Assembly (NCBI RefSeq): GCF_004358095.2
Contig: NZ_SMZJ02000005.1
Span: 62,001-126,000, forward strand
Reading direction: 5' to 3'
DNA from: Seonamhaeicola sediminis
GTDB lineage: Bacteria > Bacteroidota > Bacteroidia > Flavobacteriales > Flavobacteriaceae
Length of the DNA: 64,000 bases
Positions 36,559 to 45,886 of the stretch are shown here, one piece after another. The notes under the pieces were generated by a model that saw nothing but the letters and a program-made list of their open reading frames with translations, was not told the DNA's origin and did no database searches. The position numbers and the translations under genes are program-made. Position 1 is the first letter of the stretch; every line of letters starts with the position of its first letter.

Positions 36559-36993
36559 TTAAAACCACTGTTGCCAAGGGATTCTTGAAAGAATAAACAC
36601 TAAAGCTATGGTATAAAAAATTGCTATGGTTCTTAATTTAGCTTTAGAAGTCAATTTCTTTTTATGCTTTGAATAACCAATGGTTATAAGTGCCACACCA
36701 ATGATATTTACTAACGGATGTTCAACTAAATATAAACGCGCTAAACTATTACCCATTACTTTACCTCCCAATTCACTCCATAAACTAAACCTCTCTGATA
36801 CAAAATATAATATAATGCCTATTAGAAGTTGAATATGAGAAACAATTAAAGTAAATAAAGAAATTCTAAAATCTTTGGCACTATACTCTTTACCTGCAAA
36901 AGATTTTATCAATGCATTCAATGATGCTATAATTAAAATAAACAGCACCAAATAGGCCCAATAAGAGTGTAGATTAAGTATGATTTCGTACAT
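36559..36993 (-). CDS. Small four-helix membrane protein, cytochrome b-like
   Basis: A 144-residue integral membrane protein with four predicted helices and in-membrane or near-membrane histidines (NLHSYW, VSHIQLL, VEHPLVN, YSKHKK). Homologues in flavobacteria are sometimes labelled cytochrome B. Heme binding by the histidines is possible but unproven. It is convergent with the secreted nuclease gene (18-base gap) and has a TATTTTTG -7 element 22 bases upstream. Confidence 0.65.
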   Translation of the reverse strand: MYEIILNLHSYWAYLVLFILIIASLNALIKSFAGKEYSAKDFRISLFTLIVSHIQLLIGIILYFVSERFSLWSELGGKVMGNSLARLYLVEHPLVNIIGVALITIGYSKHKKKLTSKAKLRTIAIFYTIALVFILSRIPWQQWF

Positions 36994-37015
36994 GATTATT
37001 AATTTTAATTGATTT

Positions 37016-37023
37016 CAAAAATA
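37016..37023 (-). promoter_or_regulatory. -7 element (TATTTTTG) of the small membrane protein gene
   Basis: Plus CAAAAATA reads TATTTTTG on minus, 22 bases before the start codon at 36993. No -33 match is visible; the upstream bases are the terminator of the next gene. Confidence 0.4.
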
Positions 37024-37040
37024 GTGATTTTAATCTATAA

Positions 37041-37070
37041 AAAAACCGCTTCTTTCAAGAAGCGGTTTTT
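37041..37070. terminator. Terminator of the second TonB receptor gene
   Basis: AAAAACCGCTTCT and AGAAGCGGTTTTT are perfect 13-bp arms with a TTCA loop, giving T tracts on both strands. It lies 20 bases after the receptor stop codon on minus. Confidence 0.92.
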
Positions 37071-37090
37071 ATTCTTATTTTCAAACTTTA

Positions 37091-39643
37091 TTAGAATGAA
37101 TAGCGTAAACTAACATTCCAAGTTCTACCGTAACCAAATCTACCATTATTAGACACATTAACACCTTTGTAATTCTCAGATGCAATAGAAGATGCAGCTG
37201 TATTTCCACTCACAGATTCTAAGTAAACCTCATCAAAGATATTGTTGATATTCACTCTAAACTGCAGTGCGTTTTGGTCATTTTCACCCAATAACCACTT
37301 GTATGAAGCACCTAAATCAACTGTATCATAACTTGGTAATTCTATAGGAGGACTATCGGCTGTTGCTTGCCCTTGTGAATACAAATTATTGTAAAGATTC
37401 CAGGTTCCATCTACACTAAATCTTGGCAAAAACTCATAGGAAGCAAATGCCCCAGCAGTAAATTGAGCCGCTCCCCCTACCTTAACACCGTCAAGGTCTA
37501 CCTCAGTGTCTGGATCTGAAATTGTACCAGATTCATCAAAAGTCCTTTGAGTACCATTCCCATCAAATTTCCAATCTCCAATCGCTAGAAATCCATTAAC
37601 CCTAAGGTTATCCGTTGGTCGCGCAAATACTTCCAACTCTACACCACTATGTACCTGTTTAACTCCTTGTGTTTGGAAAAGCCTGAATGCTGAAGACCCC
37701 TGATCTTCTCCATTATCACTTAATAATGTTCTATTATCCCAAATGGTATAATAAAGGTTTAAATTAGCAGAAATCTTTTCCCCTCCTAATTGATATCCAG
37801 CCTCTAATCCTGTAATTTTTTGGTTTTCAACTTCTGGCATTATTAATTCATTTCCGTTTCTATCACTTATAAACAAGTCACTATGAAAAGGTTGGCGTGA
37901 GTAATAGCCAACATTAGCAAACACCTTATTATTAACGTTTATAGTATAGGAAGCTCCTGCTTTTAAATTAAAACCAGGGTTATTTACTTTCTCTGATTCT
38001 TCTGAAACGCCTTCAACTGCTGCATTTAAATACTCTGTCCTAACATGAGTTTGAGTTGATGCTGACCCTTGGAAGAAAGCCGAAAATTGATCATTTGAAT
38101 ACTCTAACTGACCGAAAACACCGTAATAGTTGATGTCTTCTTCATAATCATATCCAAAACGTTGGTCATGCTCATCATTTGGATTAAACGTTAAATTCCA
38201 TGGATTGATACCTCCAAAGGTTTTAGTTAGCATATAATCTCCTCCATTATAAATACTAAAGGCGTTTACACTGTCTACAGATAAAAATTCGTTTGCACTT
38301 CTAAAATGAATTCCGTTGTAAAGACGAACATCAGCACCAAAATTCAAACTTAAATTTGAATTTAATTCTGTATTAAAGTTTGAGACCACTCCATACCAGT
38401 TGTGGTTATTATTAGATCCTCTAGCATACGATGGTATTCCACCTGAAAATTGTGTTGCAGCAAAAGCTCCACGACCTATAGAACCATATAAAATAGTTGA
38501 TAAAGAGGAATTTTCACCAAGAGTTAAATCCCAACTTATATTTGCAACTGGTTTATGATATATATTTCTACCACCCGGATATCTTCCGCTTTGTAATAGA
38601 TTAGGACTATTTACTCCTGAGAAATTCCAGGAGTTATACTTCCTACCGTTTTCAAGAAAATCACTTATTCTTCCGCTTCCAGCTGCCGCATGCCATTGAG
38701 GCGCTCCTGTAATTAAAAAGTTGAATAAGTTATTTTCATTAGGTTTATAACCCAATGACAGGAAATATGTTTGGCCTTGTCCGTCTGTATCATTAACATA
38801 ACCTTCTCCTTGCCAATGGCCTAACATCGCTGAAAAAGCCCAACCACTTTCCATCAATCCTGTAGAATAATAAGCTGTAGATTTTGTATAATTATCATTT
38901 CCAACCATTTGTTGAACAAAACCTCCTTCTCTTCTATCTACCGTTTTGGTTACTATATTTACCGTACCACCAACTGATGATATTGCCAATTTAGAAGAAC
39001 CTAACCCTCTTTGAACTTGAACTGCATTTGCAACATCTAAAACTCCAGACCAATTAGACCAAAACATTCTACCATCTTCTGGACTATTAATTGGCTGACC
39101 ATTTAACATAAAAGCCGTATTTGTTTGATCAAAACCACGTAAAAACATTTGACCGTCTCCAAAGCCACCGCCTTTAATATTTTGAACCGAAGGTGTTGAT
39201 TTCAATACTTCAGGTAAATCCCAATTACCAGCTCGTTCTCTAATTTCATTTGCTTTAATGGTAGATACCGCTACAGGTGTTTTTCTATCTTCAGCTAAGT
39301 CGATTACACCCGTTCCTGTAATTACCACTTCCTCTAATGAATTATCCGGAGAAATAGTAATCTTACCTAGATTAGTATCGCCATTAAATGATAAAGTTAC
39401 TTTTCCGTACCCTACATAAGAAACAACTATTTGTCCTGAAGTTGCTTGTGCTGTTAAGGTAAAGTTTCCGTCAAAATCTGTTGAAACACCATTTGTAGTG
39501 CCTTTTTCAATAACATTTGCTCCTGGTAAAGGTGCATTAAGATCAGCATCAATTACAGTACCTGTAATTTTACTTTGTGCAAAAATTGTTGAACTGAATA
39601 ACAACGCTACAGTCAACAATAAAAATTGAGTAGTTTTTTTCAT
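37091..39643 (-). CDS. TonB-dependent receptor with carboxypeptidase-like N-terminal domain
   Basis: An 850-residue outer-membrane transporter. Signal peptide MKKTTQFLLLTVALLFSSTIFA; regulatory domain (about 23-105) with the classic ITGTVIDADLNAPLPGANV and GVSTDFDGNF; a short LEEVVITGTGV TonB-box-like stretch; plug domain with GQMFLRGFDQTNTAFMLNG; C-terminal barrel ending WNVSLRYSF. No SusD or other partner adjoins it, so the ligand is unknown. It has its own terminator, and a TATTTTTG element upstream. Confidence 0.92.
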   Translation of the reverse strand: MKKTTQFLLLTVALLFSSTIFAQSKITGTVIDADLNAPLPGANVIEKGTTNGVSTDFDGNFTLTAQATSGQIVVSYVGYGKVTLSFNGDTNLGKITISPDNSLEEVVITGTGVIDLAEDRKTPVAVSTIKANEIRERAGNWDLPEVLKSTPSVQNIKGGGFGDGQMFLRGFDQTNTAFMLNGQPINSPEDGRMFWSNWSGVLDVANAVQVQRGLGSSKLAISSVGGTVNIVTKTVDRREGGFVQQMVGNDNYTKSTAYYSTGLMESGWAFSAMLGHWQGEGYVNDTDGQGQTYFLSLGYKPNENNLFNFLITGAPQWHAAAGSGRISDFLENGRKYNSWNFSGVNSPNLLQSGRYPGGRNIYHKPVANISWDLTLGENSSLSTILYGSIGRGAFAATQFSGGIPSYARGSNNNHNWYGVVSNFNTELNSNLSLNFGADVRLYNGIHFRSANEFLSVDSVNAFSIYNGGDYMLTKTFGGINPWNLTFNPNDEHDQRFGYDYEEDINYYGVFGQLEYSNDQFSAFFQGSASTQTHVRTEYLNAAVEGVSEESEKVNNPGFNLKAGASYTINVNNKVFANVGYYSRQPFHSDLFISDRNGNELIMPEVENQKITGLEAGYQLGGEKISANLNLYYTIWDNRTLLSDNGEDQGSSAFRLFQTQGVKQVHSGVELEVFARPTDNLRVNGFLAIGDWKFDGNGTQRTFDESGTISDPDTEVDLDGVKVGGAAQFTAGAFASYEFLPRFSVDGTWNLYNNLYSQGQATADSPPIELPSYDTVDLGASYKWLLGENDQNALQFRVNINNIFDEVYLESVSGNTAASSIASENYKGVNVSNNGRFGYGRTWNVSLRYSF

Positions 39644-39678
39644 TGTGAAGAAAAATTAATTAATTGAATTAGTCTATG

Positions 39679-39686
39679 CAAAAATA
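39679..39686 (-). promoter_or_regulatory. -7 element (TATTTTTG) of the second TonB receptor gene
   Basis: Plus CAAAAATA reads TATTTTTG on minus, 35 bases before the start codon. A TTTG 15 bases further upstream (39705-39702) is a possible, slightly short-spaced -33. Confidence 0.5.
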
Positions 39687-39741
39687 CACATAAAACCTAC
39701 ACAAATGTTATGCATGCATTAAATAAAATTAACAATTAGTT

Positions 39742-39775
39742 AAAAAAAAGGCACGAATATTAAAATACTCGTGCC
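39742..39775 (-). terminator. Terminator after pgi
   Basis: On minus, GGCACGAGTATT and AATATTCGTGCC form a 12-bp stem with one mismatch, followed by eight T. It ends the minus operon that finishes with pgi. Confidence 0.9.
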
Positions 39776-39810
39776 ATAATATAAATTATAGTATTAAACC
39801 GTAAGCAAAT

Positions 39811-41430
39811 TTAACTCATGCTTTTATAGTAATTCAATAAGTTTGTAGTTGAGGAATCATGGGTGTTTATTGCTTCACCATTAAATTCCTTTAGTATTTT
39901 GGTAGCAAGTTGCTTACCTAACTCCACTCCAAATTGGTCATAACTAAAAATGTTCCAAATAACACCTTGAACAAATATTTTGTGCTCATACATGGCAATA
40001 AGTTTACCTAAACTTTCTGGTGTTAGCTTTTTAATAAAAATGGTATTGGTTGGTTTATTGCCTTCAAATATTTTAAAAGGTATGATAGCTTCTTTGGTGC
40101 CTTCTGCTATTACCTGGCTTTCTGTTTTTCCATTTAATAAAGCTTCGGTTTGCGCCAAAAAGTTTGATATTAGTTTATCTTGATGGTCTTGATTGCCATG
40201 AAGTGATTTTGTAAACCCTATAAAATCAGCAGGTATTAATTTTGTTCCTTGATGAATTAATTGGAAAAAAGCATGTTGCGAGTTTGTTCCAGGTTCACCC
40301 CAAATTAATGTGCCTGTTTGGTAATCTATAGGATTGCCATTTCTATCAACACTTTTACCATTACTTTCCATAATACCCTGTTGTAAATAGGTAGCAAACT
40401 GGTTTAAATATTGTGAGTATGGTATGATGGCTTCACTTTCGGCATTAAAAAAGTTGTTATACCATATACTTATTAATCCTAAGACAACCGGAATATTATG
40501 TTGAAAATCTTTGTTTTTGAAATGCTCATCCATTTTGTTGGCTCCTAATAATAGACTGGCGTAGTTATCATAACCAACTGCTAAGCTTATTGAAAGTCCC
40601 ACCGCGCTCCACAATGAAAAACGACCACCAACCCAATCCCACATAGGGAAGATATTGTTTGGGTCAATTCCAAAACTTTGTACAGCATCTAAATTGGTTG
40701 AAACCGCCACAAAATGTTTAGCAATATCTTCTTGACTAGCCGATTGTAGAAACCAATCTTTTATAGTGTTAGCATTAGATAGTGTTTCTTGTGTGGTAAA
40801 CGTTTTTGAAACCACCACAAAAAGAGTCGTCTCTGGGTGTAATTTTTTGATAACTTCGTTAACGTGGTCACCGTCTACATTACTAACAAAATAGGTAGTT
40901 AAGTGGTTTTTGTAATACTGTAAAGCATCAACAACCATAGCTGGACCCAAATCTGACCCTCCAATACCAATGTTAACCACGTGGGTAAATGGTTTGCCTG
41001 TATAACCTTTTCTTTTACCATTTACTACCTCATTGGTAAAAGTTTCTATTTTTTGTTTTACATTATAAACTTCAGGAATTACGTTTTCTCCATCAACAGT
41101 TACTACTGCTGACTCTGGCGCTCTTAAAGCCGAATGTAGCACCGCTCTTCCTTCGGTTTGATTTATTTTTTCTCCTGAAAACTGACTTTGAATAGCTTCC
41201 TTTAACTTTACATCATCTGCTAGCTCCAGTAAGTACTTAAAAGTTTCTTCTGTGATTCTATTTTTTGAAAAATCTACATAAAAATCATCCCATATTAAGG
41301 TGAATTTATCAGCCCTTTTTTCATCTTGAGCAAATAAATCTTTCATATGTAAATTCTTCACCTCGTTAAAATGCTCTTTTAATTTTCTCCAAGCATTGGT
41401 TGTAGTAGGGTTGGTTGTTGGTAATGCCAT
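39811..41430 (-). CDS. pgi: Glucose-6-phosphate isomerase
   Basis: A 539-residue isomerase of glycolysis and gluconeogenesis. Signature motifs [49 protein letters not shown] and [19 protein letters not shown] are intact. The stop of the preceding M23 peptidase gene is four bases upstream, so pgi is the last gene of a DUF3108-kynA-M23-pgi transcript, followed by a terminator. The grouping with peptidase and tryptophan catabolism is unusual but probably accidental. Confidence 0.97.
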   Translation of the reverse strand: MALPTTNPTTTNAWRKLKEHFNEVKNLHMKDLFAQDEKRADKFTLIWDDFYVDFSKNRITEETFKYLLELADDVKLKEAIQSQFSGEKINQTEGRAVLHSALRAPESAVVTVDGENVIPEVYNVKQKIETFTNEVVNGKRKGYTGKPFTHVVNIGIGGSDLGPAMVVDALQYYKNHLTTYFVSNVDGDHVNEVIKKLHPETTLFVVVSKTFTTQETLSNANTIKDWFLQSASQEDIAKHFVAVSTNLDAVQSFGIDPNNIFPMWDWVGGRFSLWSAVGLSISLAVGYDNYASLLLGANKMDEHFKNKDFQHNIPVVLGLISIWYNNFFNAESEAIIPYSQYLNQFATYLQQGIMESNGKSVDRNGNPIDYQTGTLIWGEPGTNSQHAFFQLIHQGTKLIPADFIGFTKSLHGNQDHQDKLISNFLAQTEALLNGKTESQVIAEGTKEAIIPFKIFEGNKPTNTIFIKKLTPESLGKLIAMYEHKIFVQGVIWNIFSYDQFGVELGKQLATKILKEFNGEAINTHDSSTTNLLNYYKSMS

Positions 41431-41433
41431 AAT

Positions 41434-42756
41434 TTAAAAATTCTGTGTGATGAGATTTTCATTAAAGTGTTCCTCTGGCACATCTTCATCAAATTGTATA
41501 CTGTCCAGTTGAACTTTGATAGGTTTTATATATTCTAAATATCTTGCTTTTAATGAGTCTGAAATGGGTTTTGCTTCGGGGAGTTTTTGCTTGAACGGGT
41601 CTACCTGTCTTCCATTAACCCAAAACCGGTAACAAACGTGCGGACCACCCGTATTTCCTGTCATTCCAACCCATCCAATTACATCGCCTTGCTTAACAAA
41701 TTGCCCTACTTTTACATTACGCTTCCTCATATGCAAATACTGAGTTTCATAAGTGGCATTATGTCTAATTTTAACATAATTACCGTTACCACCTCTGCGT
41801 TCAGATTTAGTAACCGTTCCGTTGGCGGTTGCCATAATAGGCGTGTCAATTGGAGCAGCAAAATCAGTACCTTTATGGGCTCTCACTTTGTAACCGTAAA
41901 CCGCTATTCTTCTTCTTAAATTATAACGCGATGATATTCTGCTAAATTTAACGGGGGCTTTTAAAAAGGCACGACGCAAATTTTTGGCTTCATCGTTAAA
42001 GTAATCGATAATTCCTTTTACTGAATCTGTTTCAAATTGAAAGGCGTAAAACGGTTCGTTATTATGTTCAAAATAAGCTGCCTTCACATCATGAATACCG
42101 CCATAAATAGAATCATCTATATACTTATCAGTATAAATCACCTTAAATCTATCTCCTTTTTGAAGGCGTCTAAAATCAATGGTCCAGGCATAAATATCAT
42201 CTGCCAATTTATTGGTAAGTACTGGACTAACACCTTTTTCATCCAATGTTACTGAAATACTATTGTCTATAACACCCGTAATCGTTTTTTCAACATAAGT
42301 AATAGGCTTTCTACTTTTAAAAGCATGGATAGAATCTTTAAAATTAATGACCACATATTCCTCCTTATTAGGTTGATAAATAAAAGATTCTGGCAACTCT
42401 AATGAATCTTTTGAGCATAAAATTGTATATGGTTTTCCTGCCTGAAAAAATCGAGCAATATTAAAAGTTTCTTTAGTTTTTTCAGCAATATGAAATATTT
42501 TAGGGTAGCCTATTTTATTTTGTTCTAAAATTTGCCCAAAACTCTCTCCTGTTTTTACGGTATCTCGCTTAACCACGTAATCATTCAACTTAAATCCAAA
42601 CTCATAAATATCTTTAGGCGCTTCAACAACCGCTAACTCTTCATGTAAAACGTCTTCTTTTTTATCCTCCTTGCAAGCATTAAAAAGAAATCCTAAAGTA
42701 AATATTATTGTTATTAAATATTTGTTCCCCAATCTTCTATTTCTTTTGTTGTCCAT
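41434..42756 (-). CDS. M23 family peptidoglycan endopeptidase, lipoprotein-like
   Basis: A 440-residue LytM/M23 zinc metallopeptidase that cuts peptide cross-bridges of the cell wall. Zinc ligands are in AHKGTDFAAP, QYLHM and GGPHVCYRFW of the C-terminal domain (about 285-395); the long N-terminal half resembles the OapA/LysM-like region of MepM-type enzymes. The N-terminus has a hydrophobic signal ending FLFNAC, a probable lipobox. With ATG 42756 the gene overlaps the tryptophan dioxygenase gene by 43 bases; a TTG at about 42732 would shorten the overlap and give MGNKYLITIIFTL. Confidence 0.85.
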   Translation of the reverse strand: MDNKRNRRLGNKYLITIIFTLGFLFNACKEDKKEDVLHEELAVVEAPKDIYEFGFKLNDYVVKRDTVKTGESFGQILEQNKIGYPKIFHIAEKTKETFNIARFFQAGKPYTILCSKDSLELPESFIYQPNKEEYVVINFKDSIHAFKSRKPITYVEKTITGVIDNSISVTLDEKGVSPVLTNKLADDIYAWTIDFRRLQKGDRFKVIYTDKYIDDSIYGGIHDVKAAYFEHNNEPFYAFQFETDSVKGIIDYFNDEAKNLRRAFLKAPVKFSRISSRYNLRRRIAVYGYKVRAHKGTDFAAPIDTPIMATANGTVTKSERRGGNGNYVKIRHNATYETQYLHMRKRNVKVGQFVKQGDVIGWVGMTGNTGGPHVCYRFWVNGRQVDPFKQKLPEAKPISDSLKARYLEYIKPIKVQLDSIQFDEDVPEEHFNENLITQNF

Positions 42757-43637
42757 AATTCTGGAAAAAATATCCTTTTTTGATACTTTGGGTGCATGTA
42801 TTTAACCCATTCACTACCTCCTGTAGCTTCGGCTGTTTTACCACCAATATTTAAATAGTAATTTGCCGTATTATAATGCGCCATGACCCATTTAATATTA
42901 ACAGTGTAATCATAATGACGCATAGCTTTAATAAGCGCTTTGTTTTGCTGTGCTTTTTTAGGTAAACCTTTAAATTTTGCCCAAAGATTATTTTTGTAAT
43001 AAAATTTGGTAAATCTAATAAACTCTTCTTTATATCGTTCTTCAAATACTGTTAAAGTATAGCTCTTTTTTCCAGTTTTGTAGTCTTTACCTGCTGCTTG
43101 CCAATACAAATGTTCAAAAGCATTTTCATAAGATGAATTTCTATCAATGGTATCTCTAAACCTTTTGTCTATTAAATTAATTAATTCTGTTGAAGCAAAC
43201 TCTATTTTTCTATACTGTGCGCTTTGAAATCCGCTGGCAGGTATCAACGTTTGTCTAAACTTATTATATTGCTCTATACTCATGCCATCTTTCATGATAC
43301 TGAAAGAGGATGTCAATACATCAAAATAACGACTAATACGCATTATTTTATCTGTAAACGTCTCCGTTTCTACTTTTTGAGATTTTGCAAGTTGCTCAAT
43401 TTCGGTAAGTATCATTTTGAACAAAAGCTCTGTAATTTGATGGTACATAATAAATACCATCTCATCTGGATAATTGGTTCTAGGTAATTGTAGGTTTAAT
43501 AAGGCATCTGTCTGGATGTAATCCCAATATGTGATAGGTTTACTATACAACAAACCTTCTAGATGATCTTCTAAATCTTGGTCTATGTTGTTATATTTGT
43601 CTTTGAGTTGTTTGGTAATTTTAGAATCTAAACCCAT
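42714..43637 (-). CDS. kynA: Tryptophan 2,3-dioxygenase
   Basis: A 307-residue heme dioxygenase opening the indole ring of tryptophan to N-formylkynurenine. The motifs ITYWDYIQTDALLNLQ, FIMYHQITELLFKMIL and PASGFQSAQYRKIEF are diagnostic. Its start overlaps the stop of the DUF3108 gene as TAATG (43637), a translational-coupling arrangement, and its end overlaps the M23 gene. Kynureninase and formamidase are not in this window. Confidence 0.94.
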   Translation of the reverse strand: MGLDSKITKQLKDKYNNIDQDLEDHLEGLLYSKPITYWDYIQTDALLNLQLPRTNYPDEMVFIMYHQITELLFKMILTEIEQLAKSQKVETETFTDKIMRISRYFDVLTSSFSIMKDGMSIEQYNKFRQTLIPASGFQSAQYRKIEFASTELINLIDKRFRDTIDRNSSYENAFEHLYWQAAGKDYKTGKKSYTLTVFEERYKEEFIRFTKFYYKNNLWAKFKGLPKKAQQNKALIKAMRHYDYTVNIKWVMAHYNTANYYLNIGGKTAEATGGSEWVKYMHPKYQKRIFFPELWTTKEIEDWGTNI

Positions 43638-44422
43638 TATCGTTTAACTACTATTTGAAAGGGGTGTTTCAGCCCCTTAAAAGCTTCTAAATCCGCTCTT
43701 AAAGAGCCCACAGCCAAATCTGCTTTGATGCGCAAAGGTACTTTATTTTTATCTTTGGTTACCCAAACTGTTAAACTTTCTTCCTCTTTAAACACGCGTC
43801 CTGCCAAAACATATGGTCTGAACATTAGGGTTTCTACATCACCAAAATCTGAGCTAATAATATCCTCTCCAAGGTATTCTAACTTAAACCTGTAGCTTTC
43901 TTTATCATAATACATATCTACTAAAACTTCATCACCAACCTTTAAAGTATCTATTTTAATATTATTGCGTAAATAATAAAAAGTAGATACCATATCATGT
44001 ATGTTGGGTTTTATATTTACAACGGTTTTGGTTTTATTTTTTTTATCATTTATATGGGCTTTTTTATTGATATGATCAAAGTCAATTTCAAGGTCTTTGG
44101 TGTAACCTCCTTCATCAATATCTCTAATAAACTTGTAAGGTATGTTGGTTTGTTTGTCAAAATAACTTTCATATCGATCTTCTACTTTAAAAAACCATTT
44201 TATCATACCCGTTGTCCAGCCTTTTCCCTTTACATGATACACCTCTTTATTGTTCAATGTAGCATTTTTAACGGTAAGCGTTGCATTACCTGCTTTTAAA
44301 AAACCGCTGTAACTCATTTTAAATTTAAACCATTCTCCATCTTCAAATGCTTTTTCATCTTGAGAATAAGACACTTGTATAAAGCTTGTTGTTAGTAATA
44401 ATATAAGTAGTATTTTATGCAT
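43637..44422 (-). CDS. DUF3108 periplasmic protein
   Basis: A 261-residue protein with signal peptide (MHKILLILLLTTSFIQVSYS). DUF3108 is recognised by the GEWFKFKMSYSGFLKAG start, YHVKGKGWTTGMIKWFF, and LRIKADLAVGSLRADLEAF end. This family is thought to be beta-rich and envelope-located; function is unknown. Its stop codon overlaps the start of kynA. A TATTTTTG element is 76 bases upstream. Confidence 0.87.
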   Translation of the reverse strand: MHKILLILLLTTSFIQVSYSQDEKAFEDGEWFKFKMSYSGFLKAGNATLTVKNATLNNKEVYHVKGKGWTTGMIKWFFKVEDRYESYFDKQTNIPYKFIRDIDEGGYTKDLEIDFDHINKKAHINDKKNKTKTVVNIKPNIHDMVSTFYYLRNNIKIDTLKVGDEVLVDMYYDKESYRFKLEYLGEDIISSDFGDVETLMFRPYVLAGRVFKEEESLTVWVTKDKNKVPLRIKADLAVGSLRADLEAFKGLKHPFQIVVKR

Positions 44423-44498
44423 TCTTTTTTTTGGGTTATGTAATTAACTTCTTCAATAAAATTTTATTGCTCTACTCAAGAAATTACAATTACTATTC

Positions 44499-44506
44499 CA
44501 AAAATA
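44499..44506 (-). promoter_or_regulatory. -7 element (TATTTTTG) before the DUF3108-kynA-M23-pgi run
   Basis: Plus CAAAAATA reads TATTTTTG on minus, 76 bases ahead of the DUF3108 start. No -33 match; the rest of the 134-base gap to hppD holds nothing recognisable. Confidence 0.35.
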
Positions 44507-44556
44507 TAAAAAAACTTCAGAGCACCTGTTTTTATTAGCACACACTTAACAATTAT

Positions 44557-45717
44557 TTATAAAGTTCCTCGTTTGGCTTGTTCTCTTTCAATAGATTCAA
44601 ACAAAGCCTTAAAATTACCAGCACCAAAACCTCTAGCCCCCATACGTTGTATTATTTCAAAAAATAACGTGGGTCTATCTTGAACTGGTTTTGTAAATAT
44701 TTGAAGTAAATACCCCTCTTCATCGGCATCTATCATAATACCTAAATTTTGAAGTGTTTTAATATCTTCTTTCAACTGATGATCATGTGCCAACAAACGC
44801 TCTGGAACAGCTTCGTAATAAGTTTCTGGTGGTGTTGACAAAAATTCCACACCTCTAGAACGCATGCCCTTTACCGTTGAAATAATATCATCTGTAGCAA
44901 CAGCAATATGTTGTACCCCGGCGCTTTCATAAAAGTCAAGATATTCTTCAATCTGTGACTTTTTTTTGCCTTCGGCAGGTTCATTTATTGGGAATTTTAT
45001 ACGCCCATTACCATTACTCATTACCTTACTCATTAAAGCAGAATATTCAGTGTGTATTTGCTTATCATCAAAGGATAAAAAGTTTTCAAAACCCATGACA
45101 TCTTCATACCATTTTACCCACGTATTCATTTGCCCCCAACCAACATTTCCTACCATGTGATCTACATATTTTAATCCAAGCGGCTCAGGGTTATAGTCTG
45201 ACTCCCACTTTTCGAATTTAGGCATAAACACACCATTGTAATTTTTGCGTTCTACAAACATATGGACCGTTTCACCGTAGGTATAAATTCCAGCACGCAC
45301 TACCTGGCCATGTTCATCTGACTCTACAAAAGGCTCAAAATATGATTTGGCACCTCTACTTGTTGTTTCTTTATAAGCTTTTCTGGCGTCTTCTACCCAA
45401 AGGGCAATTACTTTTACGCCATCACCATGTTTAACAATATGTTCATTTATTGGGTTTTTAGAGTTTAATGGTGTGGTAAGCACTAGCCTTATTTTATCTT
45501 GTTTAAGAACATAGGAAACCGAGTCGTTACTTCCCGTCTCCAAACCTTTATAGGCATAAGACTGAAACCCAAATGCTGTTTTATAAAAATGAGCTGCTTG
45601 TTTTGCGTTACCAACGTAAAGTTCTACGTAATCTGTTCCTAAAAGTGGTAAAAAATCTTGCGCGCCTTCAAATATTTTTTCTAAACCGTAGTTTACTGAT
45701 TTTATATCTTTACTCAT
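44557..45717 (-). CDS. hppD: 4-hydroxyphenylpyruvate dioxygenase
   Basis: A 386-residue two-domain VOC-fold dioxygenase converting 4-hydroxyphenylpyruvate to homogentisate in tyrosine degradation. The iron ligands are in YVDHMVGNVG, GVQHIAVATDDI and LFFEIIQRMG; the C-terminal RGFGAGNFKALFESIEREQ block is typical. hmgA, the next step, lies 169 bases upstream on the same strand, with a palindromic repeat in the gap. Confidence 0.97.
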   Translation of the reverse strand: MSKDIKSVNYGLEKIFEGAQDFLPLLGTDYVELYVGNAKQAAHFYKTAFGFQSYAYKGLETGSNDSVSYVLKQDKIRLVLTTPLNSKNPINEHIVKHGDGVKVIALWVEDARKAYKETTSRGAKSYFEPFVESDEHGQVVRAGIYTYGETVHMFVERKNYNGVFMPKFEKWESDYNPEPLGLKYVDHMVGNVGWGQMNTWVKWYEDVMGFENFLSFDDKQIHTEYSALMSKVMSNGNGRIKFPINEPAEGKKKSQIEEYLDFYESAGVQHIAVATDDIISTVKGMRSRGVEFLSTPPETYYEAVPERLLAHDHQLKEDIKTLQNLGIMIDADEEGYLLQIFTKPVQDRPTLFFEIIQRMGARGFGAGNFKALFESIEREQAKRGTL

Positions 45718-45772
45718 AGTTTATAAGTTTTTCTGTTGATTCTTTTAGTGGTTTAGCCATTATTACTATTTA

Positions 45773-45877
45773 AAGTAGCCCCGATTGAGGTAGTTTGTGG
45801 AGCTCCTTAAAAATTTTATCCAGACAATGCATGATGTAGCATTTTTAAGAGCGACTACCGAAAACGGGAAGTAGCTT
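45773..45877. repeat. MITE-like imperfect palindrome between hmgA and hppD
   Basis: The ends (AAGTAGCCCCGATTGAGGTAGT at 45773-45794 abbreviates to AAGTAGCCCCG...GGTAGT; right end 45854-45877) are imperfect reverse complements of each other, sharing GTAG, CCCG and GGTAGT blocks. The interior has an ATGC...GCAT dyad. The element of about 105 bases fills most of the intergenic region. It resembles dispersed flavobacterial intergenic repeats; no ORF inside. Confidence 0.5.
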
Positions 45878-45886
45878 CTAATAAAT

